NCBI GenBank assembly: GCA_964503685.1
Contig: CAZDAW010000079.1
Coordinates: forward strand, 1-17,479
DNA: 17,479 bases
DNA from: CAZDAW01 sp964503685
Lineage (GTDB): Bacteria > Chloroflexota > Anaerolineae > Anaerolineales > Anaerolineaceae
Reading direction: 5' to 3'
In this document: positions 6,805-14,983 of the stretch, piece after piece
Layout of the letters: each line of letters begins with the position of its first letter
How positions within the stretch are numbered: the stretch's first letter is position 1
Notes under the pieces: model-generated
The model's database searches: none
Seen by the model: only the letters and a program-made list of their open reading frames with translations
Told to the model about the DNA's origin: nothing
Program-made: the position numbers and the translations under genes

Positions 6805-8794
6805 TGCGCATCCCATAACCCGGCACATAAACGCCGCGCACACGTTTGCCATTCGGCGTGTGATTTAAAATCACATCCACTTCAGACCCATCAATCGTGC
6901 GCCGGCGTACAACCTCGATGCCCATCCCATGAAATTTCGCCCCAACTCCTGCATCCTTTAATATCTTGCGGTAGAGGAAGAAGATACCCAGCGGGCCAAG
7001 CGAAGTGCCCATATAATAAACTCTCCCCTTGCCATACATATTAACCGTCACACACGGCGCGCCGCGGTAATGTTTCTTACGGTCGGTATAGCGCGCCATC
7101 ACCCTGGCGGTAACCGGCTCCAGAATATCAGCCCATACCTCGCCCTCTGCCGGGAAAATGCCGACGCCGATTTTTACTTTCGTATGCCCCAGCGCCTCGA
7201 AACGGCGGATCTTCACCCCGGCCATTTCAGTAAACAGCCCCGGCAAAAGACCTTTAATCGCCTGATTATGCAGGTCACGCGCCCCGGTTCGCCAGCTCAA
7301 AATGAGATGACCGCCGTCGTTCACCCATTTTGCCAGTCTCTCAACGAAAGCAGGATCGGCCATTTGATATAACGGCAGACTGATGATCTTATAACGGCTC
7401 AGATCAACGCTCTGAACGCTTTTGACATCGGCATTGACGTTGAATAAGTTATACGGCGCGTAATACCGCGCCATTTCCATGTCATATCCTACCTGCATAA
7501 ATTCATTGGCGGCGTTATATAACCCCTCGGATAAATACTGTTCCTTGAGCAGGCGCGAATTGTCTTTGTCGTATAGAACACACGCCTGGGCTTCAACTGG
7601 CGTTCCGGCAAAACGATCAAATACAGCACGGTTAGCGCGGATATTTTCAGCGAGCGCCTCATAACGGGACGTAATTGTGTTATCCGGGTCGAGAATGCCG
7701 TAGCACAACTGCTCTTGGCCAAAAGGCGCCGTGCGCCAGCGGAAATAAAAGATTTGGTCCGCCCCATGAGCAATCGATTGATTGCTCCACAAAACAACCT
7801 GCGGGTCGGGCGGCAGGTAACCCAACACCCAATGCCCCTGGATGCCGGAAAACTGCTCGAAAATTGAAATGGGCGCGTTGTCTTTCAGCCCGCGGATATG
7901 ACTCAATTGGTATGAGGTGAAGTAATAAGGCAGAGGAGCTTCCTGCTCGCCCCAAACCGGGTAGTTATCGAAGCCGGCCCGTTCCAGTTTGCGGGCAATG
8001 GCTTCGTCGTCCACCACCGCCGAGTGCGGGCTGACATGAAAATTGGTGCTCACCCATTGCCGCGGCTCAATAATCGCGTGCAAAATATCGGTTTGCTTAT
8101 GGGTGAATCCCACCGCTGAATCGGAGCAAAAACGATCGTAATCCAGCAACAGGCCGGGGTTGTGTCTGATGCGCAACTGGCGGCGAGGTACAGGGACCTG
8201 TTCGAATTGGGTATAAGTTGTCCCCCAAAAGATCGTTCCCCACACCTTGTTAAGCGCCTCGATCTCACCATATTTAGCCTTTAACCACTTATGCCAGGCT
8301 TCGACGCAATTTTCGCAGATACAGCGGTCGGTTCCCTCGTGCCCAATCTCATTATCAACCTGCCAGCCGATGACATTGGGATTCGCTCCGTAATGCTGGG
8401 CAATCGCGGTGACGATTTTCTCACAGGCTTTTTGGTAGCTGCGCGAATTGTAACAATACTCCCGTCGGGTTCCGAAATCGTGGGCAATGCCTGAAGGATG
8501 CACACGGAAAATTCGTTCGTCCTTTTCCGCCAGCCAGGCCGGAAAGGTCGCCGTCGGCGTACCCAACACCGTCCTGATCCCATATCCTGCCAGCAGTTCG
8601 ATCACATCATCAAAAAGCGAAAAATCGTATTTCCCTTCTCGCGGTTCGATCACCGACCAGGCAAACTCCATCATGCGGGCAGCCTGGATGCCCATCGCCG
8701 CCATACGTTCGGCGTCCGACTTCCATAATGAACGATCCCATTGTTCAGGATAGTAATCAACGCCAAAGAGGACGCCGCCGGGTTTACCAACCAT
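6791..8794 (-). CDS. GH42 beta-galactosidase
   Basis: A 667-residue cytoplasmic glycoside hydrolase of family 42, removing terminal beta-linked galactose (or related sugars) by a retaining mechanism. The catalytic TIM barrel covers about 8-390 and starts with FGVDYYPEQW. The general acid/base is E149 in WQVDNEIGHEG and the nucleophile is E313 in IFEQFSG. Four cysteines, C114, C158, C160 and C163, have the same spacing as the zinc ligands of the Thermus A4 enzyme (106, 150, 152, 155), so a structural zinc site is likely. The middle (about 400-600) is the trimerisation domain and the rest is the small C-terminal beta domain. No signal peptide is present. AGGAG lies 13 bases before the ATG. The gene follows the lipoprotein array on the same strand after 158 bp that include a hairpin. 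Its stop lies inside the convergent gene. Confidence 0.95.
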   Translation of the reverse strand: MVGKPGGVLFGVDYYPEQWDRSLWKSDAERMAAMGIQAARMMEFAWSVIEPREGKYDFSLFDDVIELLAGYGIRTVLGTPTATFPAWLAEKDERIFRVHPSGIAHDFGTRREYCYNSRSYQKACEKIVTAIAQHYGANPNVIGWQVDNEIGHEGTDRCICENCVEAWHKWLKAKYGEIEALNKVWGTIFWGTTYTQFEQVPVPRRQLRIRHNPGLLLDYDRFCSDSAVGFTHKQTDILHAIIEPRQWVSTNFHVSPHSAVVDDEAIARKLERAGFDNYPVWGEQEAPLPYYFTSYQLSHIRGLKDNAPISIFEQFSGIQGHWVLGYLPPDPQVVLWSNQSIAHGADQIFYFRWRTAPFGQEQLCYGILDPDNTITSRYEALAENIRANRAVFDRFAGTPVEAQACVLYDKDNSRLLKEQYLSEGLYNAANEFMQVGYDMEMARYYAPYNLFNVNADVKSVQSVDLSRYKIISLPLYQMADPAFVERLAKWVNDGGHLILSWRTGARDLHNQAIKGLLPGLFTEMAGVKIRRFEALGHTKVKIGVGIFPAEGEVWADILEPVTARVMARYTDRKKHYRGAPCVTVNMYGKGRVYYMGTSLGPLGIFFLYRKILKDAGVGAKFHGMGIEVVRRRTIDGSEVDVILNHTPNGKRVRGVYVPGYGMRIKER

Positions 8795-8869
8795 AGTAGA
8801 TACTAGCTCCTTTTACCATTTTCAAGTAAGTCTGAATAAACAAGATTTAATAATACCCCAGTTACAATA

Positions 8870-8896
8870 TATGGGCGAGTCAATAACCCGCCCATA
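8870..8896. terminator. Hairpin between lipoprotein array and galactosidase; weak terminator or operator
   Basis: TATGGGCG (8870-8877) pairs perfectly with CGCCCATA (8889-8896) around an 11-base loop. On the minus strand it is followed by TATTGTAAC, not a clean T tract. It may attenuate read-through from the lipoprotein genes or bind a regulator of the galactosidase gene. Nothing else in the 158-bp gap stands out. Confidence 0.4.
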
Positions 8897-8952
8897 CGAA
8901 ACAAACGATTGTTCAATTCATATAATCTAAATTGGATGATTAACCGCGCATC

Positions 8953-9918
8953 CTATGGCAACTGCCAGTATTTGACGTCTTTCACCTTAACCGTAAAATT
9001 ATCCGTCATTGAGCCCGAGATGAAGGGACCAAAACGGCCAACGTCGTAATAATCGTCATCCGCCTCGCCGACCAGATCGCCATTGAGATACATGGCAAAA
9101 TGCTCGCCGTTGGCCCAGACGCCAATGCGATTTTGCTGCCGCGATCCTTTACGGATGGATGAACTTGACGCCCAGTTAATCAAATATTCAGACGATTTAT
9201 CCATCCCGGCGTTGCGCAGGGAATACATCCCATTGCAGGTGATGGCCGCCAGATAACCGTTCTCGGTATCAGGAGCGCGGAAGACAAACCCGTATGAATC
9301 CATCCCCGAACAACTTTCGGGGCGCATGGTGAATTCCATGTAGAAATTCTTAACCTCGCGCAGCCCCAGGCACAAACTCCAGGTGACTTTGTTGAGCGGC
9401 TGGCGGTCGCGCATCACCAGTTCGTAATTTGACAGTGAAAAGGTCGTCGGATCATCTTCGTCGAAGAAAAGATACCAGTTCGGTATGGTCGCCTTCGAAT
9501 CAAACGTATCTTCCCAGGTCGGCGAACCAAGCCCGTCTCGCGGGTCGCTGGCAGGCACCAGATTGGGCGTCACCGGTATGGCCGTACTGGTCGGCGTTTC
9601 AGTAGGAGGCGACTGGGTGGGCGTATCGGTCGGCGGCAGGGTGAAAGTGGGCGTCGGCGTATCGGTCGGCAACGGCGTATCGGTTGGCAGCGGCGCATCG
9701 ACGGTTACCGGTTGAGTGACTACCACTGTAACCACTATGGGCGACGGCGGCAGAACAGGGTTTGCAGTCAGCGAACGCGCCACCAGGGTCGATACTGTTT
9801 CGGGGGCAGCCGTAGCGGGGGTGGGTATCAGGCCGGCGCAACCGCTGGTGACCATCAGCAACAGCGCCGCCAGGATAAGAAAGATGTACTTCAGGGAGAG
9901 GGTAGGTAACTTGTGCAT
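8953..9918 (-). CDS. Lipoprotein with Thr/Pro stalk and concanavalin-like domain (array copy 4)
   Basis: A 321-residue predicted lipoprotein. The signal peptide ends in VTSGC, making C27 the lipid-attachment site. A short helical segment (VSTLVARSLTA) is followed by a stalk of repeated PTDTP units (about 75-120). The C-terminal domain (about 128-321) looks like a concanavalin A-like/DUF1080-type beta-sandwich: PRDGLGSPTWEDTF, FYMEFTMRPESCSGMDSYGF, FRAPDTENGYLAAITCNG, GRFGPFI and a terminal YWQLP. Two cysteines (in ESCSG and ITCNG) are shared with all three paralogues upstream and could form a disulphide. AAGGA lies nine bases before the ATG. The stalk implies display away from the membrane; glycan binding is the usual role of the fold, but hydrolysis cannot be ruled out. 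It is the last gene of the array and lies 62 bp after copy 3. Confidence 0.85.
   Translation of the reverse strand: MHKLPTLSLKYIFLILAALLLMVTSGCAGLIPTPATAAPETVSTLVARSLTANPVLPPSPIVVTVVVTQPVTVDAPLPTDTPLPTDTPTPTFTLPPTDTPTQSPPTETPTSTAIPVTPNLVPASDPRDGLGSPTWEDTFDSKATIPNWYLFFDEDDPTTFSLSNYELVMRDRQPLNKVTWSLCLGLREVKNFYMEFTMRPESCSGMDSYGFVFRAPDTENGYLAAITCNGMYSLRNAGMDKSSEYLINWASSSSIRKGSRQQNRIGVWANGEHFAMYLNGDLVGEADDDYYDVGRFGPFISGSMTDNFTVKVKDVKYWQLP
9620..9688 (-). repeat. Tandem DNA repeats encoding PTDTP stalk units
   Basis: A 15-base unit occurs at 9620-9634 and 9656-9670 identically and at 9674-9688 with one change. It lies inside a gene and encodes PTDTP in the stalk, so slippage could change stalk length. 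Confidence 0.7.
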
Positions 9919-9980
9919 CGCTTCTTCCTTTTACTCCCCTTGACCCGCGGACGTTGGGGCAGGGGAAAAGTGGAGTGGGA

Positions 9981-10898
9981 CTAGTTCAACTTCCAATAGG
10001 ATACCTCAGATATCCTGACTGTCAATCCAGATGTGACGGCTGCATTGATATACGGCCCAAATTTGCCTTCCAGATAGGTATTATTGCTGGCTTCATTGAC
10101 CAGTTTGCTGTTGATATAAACGCCTAAATGAGCGCCGTCGGCCATAATCCCCAAACGGTTGGTCTGCCCAGAGGCCTTGACAATTGCATCCGATTCTGTC
10201 CACGGAATGATATCGATAATCTTCTTTTGCGCCGCGTCCCAGCGACGCAGCGAATAACGTCCGTCGCAGGTCAACCCCACCAGGTAGCCGTTGTCATTAT
10301 CGGGGGCGCGGAAGATGATCCCATACGAATCGCTGCCGGCGCAGGTGTCGATATTATAGGTGAAATCAACATAAAAGTTCCTGGCATGCTCGCTCGAAAA
10401 AACCCAGTTCGCGCCGCGCTTGTAATCAGTCATCACCAGATGACCATCCTCGATCTGGAAAGACGAATTGTTTTCATCGACATAAGTGTACCAGTAGAAA
10501 ATCTTATTCGTCCCGTTCATATCATCGAACAACGTCGGCGCGCCAAGATGACTTCTGGGGTCTGAGGCTGGCAGGGTGACGGTCGGTAAAATCTGCGTGG
10601 TTGGAGTCAGGCTGGGTGTGGCGGTGGGGCCAGGGGTGGCGCTCATGTCCGGGGTCGGCGTGGCTGTATCAGTGGGCAAGGGCGTCTCAGTCTCCGTGAT
10701 AGCCGGAGGTGTGACCGTAACTGGCAGGGTGACAAGCTGGGTGACCACTGCCGCAGTAGGCTGTGAGATATACACGGCCGTCAACGCCTCGGCCACCTGC
10801 GTGGCAATCATATCTGCTGAAGGCGTCGAAGGCCCGAAGCGGCTGCAAGCAGGGGTAAAAAACAGGGCAAGTAATAACAACAGTCTCTTTTTCATCAT
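9981..10898 (-). CDS. Lipoprotein with Thr/Pro stalk and concanavalin-like domain (array copy 3)
   Basis: A 305-residue paralogue of its neighbours. The start is placed at ATG 10898; ATG 10895 is seven bases from AAGGA (10907-10903) and is equally good. An upstream ATG at 10922 would overlap the previous gene and lacks a ribosome binding site. The signal peptide is KKRLLLLLALFFTPAC, with a poor lipobox (Thr at -3, Pro at -2) but a clear Cys. Then come the helix IATQVAEALTAVYIS, a stalk rich in TPTP, and the domain with DPRSHLGAPTLFDDM, FYVDFTYNIDTCAGSDSYG, FRAPDNDNGYLVGLTCDG, GKFGPYI and a terminal YWKL. The two domain cysteines are conserved. Its ribosome binding site overlaps the stop of copy 2, so translation is likely coupled. 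Function is presumed binding of an extracellular ligand. Confidence 0.85.
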   Translation of the reverse strand: MMKKRLLLLLALFFTPACSRFGPSTPSADMIATQVAEALTAVYISQPTAAVVTQLVTLPVTVTPPAITETETPLPTDTATPTPDMSATPGPTATPSLTPTTQILPTVTLPASDPRSHLGAPTLFDDMNGTNKIFYWYTYVDENNSSFQIEDGHLVMTDYKRGANWVFSSEHARNFYVDFTYNIDTCAGSDSYGIIFRAPDNDNGYLVGLTCDGRYSLRRWDAAQKKIIDIIPWTESDAIVKASGQTNRLGIMADGAHLGVYINSKLVNEASNNTYLEGKFGPYINAAVTSGLTVRISEVSYWKLN

Positions 10899-10906
10899 TC
10901 CATCCT

Positions 10907-11908
10907 TCACGGAAGCACCCAATAGGCAACATCCGTTGCATATACTTTAAAATCTTCCGTCAGGTTGGATGCAATAAATGGGCCAAATCGCCCGCTCAAA
11001 TTGGTCTCATCGACCGCTTCGGCCACCAGTTGATCATTAATATAAGCGCCGATATGCCCGCCCTTCGCCCAAATGCCCAGGCGGTTGCTCTGATCGGGCC
11101 CGGCTTTGATCGCCTGACTGCCCTTCCAGTCCACAAAGTAGAGGAACATTTGTTTATGCTCATCCCAACGGCGCAGCGAGAACTTGCCGTCGCAGGTTAT
11201 CCCGAACAGGTAGGCGTTGTTCAGGTCGGGAGCGCGAAATGCCATGCCATAAGAATCATTAAGCAGGCACTTGCCCACTTTGAAAGTGAACTCCAGATAG
11301 AAATCTTGCAGGTTAATATGCGTTAAATCCCAATTGACCAGGTTATTAGCATGGTGGGCAGTCATCACTAAATCGTGCTCATCGATGAGGAAGGTGAAAT
11401 CTTCTTCCTTGAACTGGTACCAGTTGGCGGCGCTGCCGAACGTATCCCGCCAGCCCGGGTCGCCCAGGCCTGCCTTGGGGTCGGCGGCGATCAGCGTGGC
11501 GGTGGGCGTCGGCGAATTGGTCGCCGTGGCGCTGGCTGTGAGGCTGGGCGTCAGCGGTGTGGCAGTGAAAGGTAAAGAAGTAACCGTGGGTGTATCGGTG
11601 GGAGGCAAAAGCGTGCTGGTAGGCGGCCCTGGCGTCACCGTGACAGGGTGAATGACAGTCACCTCTTTGGGCACGATCAGGGTAACGAACTCACCTGTGG
11701 GTAAGCTGGGCGGATTGACCGCCAGCGCCGCGGCAACCTGCGTCGATACCTGATCCTGCGATACGGATACCGGTGCAGTTGATGTGGTGCAGCCCAAGAT
11801 CGTCAACAAAAGGAGGATCGGGACCACCATAATTTTTAATCGTCGGGCAGGGTGAAAAAATCGTTCGCTTCGTCCCAATCGTACTGACCCTTCAATACTT
11901 TTGTTCAT
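10907..11908 (-). CDS. Lipoprotein with Thr/Pro stalk and concanavalin-like domain (array copy 2)
   Basis: A 333-residue paralogue. Its start is ambiguous. ATG 11908 has GGGAAA upstream and is chosen here. TTG 11929 lies five bases from a perfect AGGAGG (11940-11935), placed immediately after the stop of copy 1, and may be the true start, adding seven residues. A further ATG at 11956 overlaps copy 1. From ATG 11908 the n-region is unusually long (about 26 residues, basic) before the hydrophobic core and the lipobox ILGC (C40). The helix VSTQVAAALAV, a TPT-rich stalk and the domain follow: DPKAGLGDPGWRDTF, FYLEFTFKVGKCLLNDSYG, FRAPDLNNAYLFGITCDG, GRFGPFI, YWVLP. Both domain cysteines are present. 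Gene order and spacing indicate one transcript with its neighbours. Confidence 0.83.
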   Translation of the reverse strand: MNKSIEGSVRLGRSERFFHPARRLKIMVVPILLLLTILGCTTSTAPVSVSQDQVSTQVAAALAVNPPSLPTGEFVTLIVPKEVTVIHPVTVTPGPPTSTLLPPTDTPTVTSLPFTATPLTPSLTASATATNSPTPTATLIAADPKAGLGDPGWRDTFGSAANWYQFKEEDFTFLIDEHDLVMTAHHANNLVNWDLTHINLQDFYLEFTFKVGKCLLNDSYGMAFRAPDLNNAYLFGITCDGKFSLRRWDEHKQMFLYFVDWKGSQAIKAGPDQSNRLGIWAKGGHIGAYINDQLVAEAVDETNLSGRFGPFIASNLTEDFKVYATDVAYWVLP

Positions 11909-11940
11909 CAACCGCTTTCCCTGCGCCAATTCATCCTCCT

Positions 11941-12810
11941 CTACGGCAATATCCAATACGAAACTTCAGAGACTGTTGCTTTAAAACCCTGCGTCTGTTC
12001 GGCGGCAATTACCGGGCCGTAACGCCCCGATGAATAGGCGTCATCTTCGACCCTGGCAACCTGCCCGCCGTTGATATAAACGGTCAGGGTGTCGCCCCTG
12101 GCCATCAGCCCCAGGCGGTTGCCCTGCCCCGAACCGGCGTTGATCCGCTCTGATTCAGTCCACTTCACCAAATTGACGAACTCCTTGCCATTCCAGTTAC
12201 GCAAAGAATAACGTCCATCACACGTGATCATCAGAACATAGCCATGATTCGGGTCGGGGGCGCGCAACAGCATCCCGTAGCGGTCCATCCCGCTACACTC
12301 GCCGAATTTGGCGGTCATTTCGATGTAAAAATTCGTCAATGCAGGCGGCCCATGCACGCCCCATTTTTCGTAATTGGGGACGGCTTCTTTATCCGCCATA
12401 ACCAGTTTGTTATCCTTGATACTGAATTTGACCTGATCGTCTTCATATAAATACCACCCGGTATCGTAACTGAAATCGTCCTTGACGTTCGGGTTGCCCA
12501 GCGTCTGGCGGGGATCTTCTGCCGGGGGCGTTTTGCTGGGAGCGAGGGTTGGCGTTTCAGTTGGCGGCGCCGCGGTAGCCGTAGCCGTGGGCAGCGGCGT
12601 CTGGGTGGGAAGTATCGTCGCCGGTAACGGCGATCCGCCGCCCGCTGGCGCGGTCTGCGTCGGGTGTATAGGCACCGGCGAAGCCGTCAGCATCGCCGCT
12701 ACCTTCGTGGCAAGTACGGCCTGCGTCGCTTTCTCCTTGTTCGGCAGATTGCAGCCGGCCACCAGCAGCATTAATAAAATCAATCCGGGTGCGCAGCGTC
12801 GAAAACCCAT
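11941..12810 (-). CDS. Lipoprotein with Thr/Pro stalk and concanavalin-like domain (array copy 1)
   Basis: The first gene of the array, 289 residues. The signal peptide has a good lipobox, LVAGC, with C20 as the attachment site. A helix (TQAVLATKVAAMLTA) and a Thr/Pro/Ala stalk (about 50-95) come next. The domain follows the family pattern: DPRQTLGNPNVKDDF, FYIEMTAKFGECSGMDRYG, LRAPDPNHGYVLMITCDG, GRYGPVI, YWILP. Two cysteines are conserved with the paralogues. GAGG stands eight bases before the ATG and a promoter lies about 50 bp upstream, so this gene leads the operon. The paralogues differ most in the stalk and the loops and least in the segment between the two cysteines, which suggests that segment is the functional core. 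Exact ligand unknown. Confidence 0.87.
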   Translation of the reverse strand: MGFRRCAPGLILLMLLVAGCNLPNKEKATQAVLATKVAAMLTASPVPIHPTQTAPAGGGSPLPATILPTQTPLPTATATAAPPTETPTLAPSKTPPAEDPRQTLGNPNVKDDFSYDTGWYLYEDDQVKFSIKDNKLVMADKEAVPNYEKWGVHGPPALTNFYIEMTAKFGECSGMDRYGMLLRAPDPNHGYVLMITCDGRYSLRNWNGKEFVNLVKWTESERINAGSGQGNRLGLMARGDTLTVYINGGQVARVEDDAYSSGRYGPVIAAEQTQGFKATVSEVSYWILP

Positions 12811-12863
12811 GTTTGGTAACCTCTTAATAAAAAATTGATCTTTCCGTCAAAATAATTTAAACC

Positions 12864-12892
12864 ATTGTATAACAAATTGAATCCCTGCGCAA
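12864..12892 (-). promoter_or_regulatory. Promoter of the lipoprotein array
   Basis: On the minus strand TTGCGC (12892-12887) and TACAAT (12869-12864) are separated by 17 bp. The predicted start leaves a leader of about 47 bases that contains the ribosome binding site. The rest of the 169-bp gap shows no clear terminator for the gene upstream. Confidence 0.5.
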
Positions 12893-12979
12893 ATCAAGCA
12901 TTTCCCCATTTTTTGTAATACGCACAACCGCGATATTATCTCAAATTGTAATCTTTGAAATCATCAGGAATAAATTTAA

Positions 12980-13681
12980 TCAAGACTGCTGAAAATGTAC
13001 ACGTCCACTTGGACTCATTTCTATCATTTCCTCAACTAATAAATGAACGTAGGTTGATGGATTGGGGAAACGCAGATTATGATCAGGATGTTTTTCTATA
13101 ACATCTTTAGCGCGTTGGATTGCTATTGAGGTATGATCAATTAAAGCATCGAAAACTGGCATCGCTTCGTGGTAGCGAGGGATATATTTCTGCAAATAAT
13201 TTTTAACTTCCTTACCATTTTCAAATGGGCGCATCGTTTGTTCGAAATGCAGGATATACCAGAATTCAAAGGCGGGATTGGAAATAGCCAGAGCATATTT
13301 ACAATTTCTTGCCTTCTGCACCGCTTCATTAAAAGTCATATTCTGGGTTGGATTTTCAACATCAAACACGCACCAAACCGCATCAAATCTGCCAATATCC
13401 GCTCTTCCCTTTCGAATTTCTTCTTTCCGCTGTGCTTCAAGCCGACGCGCTTCTTCTATCAGAGAAATTGGGGCGCCGCCGCGATCTTGGATTCTTACAT
13501 AGACACTGGATAGCTTAAGGTATTTTCTCAACTCCTGAAAGTAATTTGGCTCAGTCTCCGCTCCTTCACACACGATCAAGATACACCGGCCTGGAGCGCG
13601 CCTCCCTATTCGGCGGTCATAAGAATGCGCAGAACGTTCATGTTGGTGTGAAGATTTGTCAGAGAGTTTACGCTTCGGCAT
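12980..13681 (-). CDS. rloB: RloB family TOPRIM-like protein
   Basis: A 233-residue protein of the RloB family, the partner of the ATPase immediately upstream. The start is set at ATG 13681, which has GGGGGGA eight bases upstream and overlaps the ATPase gene by 14 bp; a GTG at 13708 lacks a ribosome binding site. The basic N-terminus (1-32) precedes a TOPRIM-like core: ILIVCEG (E39) followed by TEPNYFQEL, then VFDVEN (D107, E109) where TOPRIM enzymes usually carry DxD, then the family hallmark SNPAFEFWYILHF (134-146). RloB genes were first noted beside type I restriction genes; the TOPRIM fold suggests a nuclease. By analogy with other ATPase-TOPRIM pairs such as PARIS, a role in phage defence is likely but not shown. 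The DxE variant is unusual and should be compared with the family. Confidence 0.87.
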   Translation of the reverse strand: MPKRKLSDKSSHQHERSAHSYDRRIGRRAPGRCILIVCEGAETEPNYFQELRKYLKLSSVYVRIQDRGGAPISLIEEARRLEAQRKEEIRKGRADIGRFDAVWCVFDVENPTQNMTFNEAVQKARNCKYALAISNPAFEFWYILHFEQTMRPFENGKEVKNYLQKYIPRYHEAMPVFDALIDHTSIAIQRAKDVIEKHPDHNLRFPNPSTYVHLLVEEMIEMSPSGRVHFQQS

Positions 13682-14957
13682 GACCCGATTCCCCCCATTG
13701 TGGCTCACTCAAAAATGGAATCGCCCCATATCGTCCCATCAGGTAACCTTTGGCAAGCGCTTCACCTTTTCGCGGGCTGAAATCGAGCAGCGGGTACAGA
13801 TGAGAGCATCCCTGACGGTCTTTTTCTACAAACCAGATCTGATCCCGGCGAAAAAGACAGCAATCCATCAACGTTGTATCGTGCGTGTTAAAGATTAACT
13901 GGGCGCCCTTCGGATTTATCTGGGGATTATGAAACAGACTAATCAAATGACGTACCAGTAAAGGATGCAGACTGGAATCCAGTTCGTCAACAAAAAGCGT
14001 CCAGCCGTTTTCCAATACTTCCTCCAACGGCCCGCTCAGAGCAAAAAACCGTTGTGTTCCAGCAGATTCTTCTTCCAACGGCAAAGAAACCTCCTTTTCC
14101 TCGCTGATCGGATGACGCATATAAACATCAAGATGTTTTTTATTGACCAATTGTTTTCGTAATTCGTCTGGCATATCTTCCGGTAAATTCTGTTCTGTAT
14201 AAGTCTCTTCCCTTACATCAAAACCTGAGATACCAAAATCGGCTACTTTCAACATGTTACATAATCTCACGTGCATATGTTGATCATCTTTCGCTTTGGC
14301 CGCTGAATAGGTGACCAGCATTTCAATAAAATCATTCGCGTCAAGAATTCTCAGGCTATTTTGGAACCATTCAAACACATGTCCCAATTGGCGGTGATTT
14401 AATTTGGCTGCATTGGATAAGAATAATACATCCGGTCGGGTCAATTCAGCCAACTGGTTATTTTTGCCCTTCATGTTGCGGCCAAAGTACCACCTTGGTT
14501 CCGAATCGAATGGACCTGTATGCTCGCGTTCGAACCACGTCTGCGGTGAACCTTTCGGATAAACCACAAGCCATTCGCGCACAATCCGCTCACTGGTCAG
14601 ATGAAAGCCATACTGATAACGCACAGCGGCATCGTCAAGAAAGGTGATTTCGAATTCAGATGGCGCACGGTTGGATTCAAGTGTTAATAGAAAGGGCCTC
14701 ACCTTAATCGGCGTATTCAGCTTTCGTTCCATTGAGGTATTGACAAATTTATCAACAAAGCCAATCGCATTAATCAAATTCGTTTTGCCGGCAGCGTTTG
14801 CGCCATAAATTACCGCGCTGCGTAATAAATCACGATTCCCAAAAGAAGGTACAGGGATCGTATTTTCCGGTAAACTTTTATCCGAACTGGCAACCATAGA
14901 AAACACAGTTTCGTCCTGGAATGAACGATAATTCCTGAATTTGAATTCAATCAACAT
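13668..14957 (-). CDS. rloA: RloA-like AAA/ABC-type ATPase
   Basis: A 429-residue ATPase of the AAA_15/AAA_21 type with an SMC/ABC-like head. The start is ATG 14957, with GAGGGA seven bases upstream; an earlier in-frame ATG at 15002 has none. The N-terminus MLIEFKFRNYRSFQDE is the standard opening. Walker A is GANAAGKT at 52-59, an ABC-like signature SAGTQRF lies near 298-304, Walker B is LFVDELD with D324 and E325, and the switch His is H359 in FNTHD. The C-terminal RYGAIPFL is a common ending in this family. All nucleotide-binding residues are present, so it is probably active. It forms an overlapping operon with rloB, which suggests the two products act as a complex in which the ATPase senses a target and controls the TOPRIM partner. 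The trigger is unknown. Confidence 0.88.
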   Translation of the reverse strand: MLIEFKFRNYRSFQDETVFSMVASSDKSLPENTIPVPSFGNRDLLRSAVIYGANAAGKTNLINAIGFVDKFVNTSMERKLNTPIKVRPFLLTLESNRAPSEFEITFLDDAAVRYQYGFHLTSERIVREWLVVYPKGSPQTWFEREHTGPFDSEPRWYFGRNMKGKNNQLAELTRPDVLFLSNAAKLNHRQLGHVFEWFQNSLRILDANDFIEMLVTYSAAKAKDDQHMHVRLCNMLKVADFGISGFDVREETYTEQNLPEDMPDELRKQLVNKKHLDVYMRHPISEEKEVSLPLEEESAGTQRFFALSGPLEEVLENGWTLFVDELDSSLHPLLVRHLISLFHNPQINPKGAQLIFNTHDTTLMDCCLFRRDQIWFVEKDRQGCSHLYPLLDFSPRKGEALAKGYLMGRYGAIPFLSEPQWGESGHAEA

Positions 14958-14983
14958 AGGGATTCCCTCTCGACCCGAAAGGT

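Noticed and set aside
8281..8753. Overlapping frames opposite or within the GH42 gene
   Set aside because: The GH42 frame has intact catalytic and zinc residues; the alternatives are by-products of its codon use.
9600..9700. Short regular repeats considered as a CRISPR array
   Set aside because: They lie inside a coding region, encode PTDTP units, have no unique spacers of constant length and no cas genes are near.
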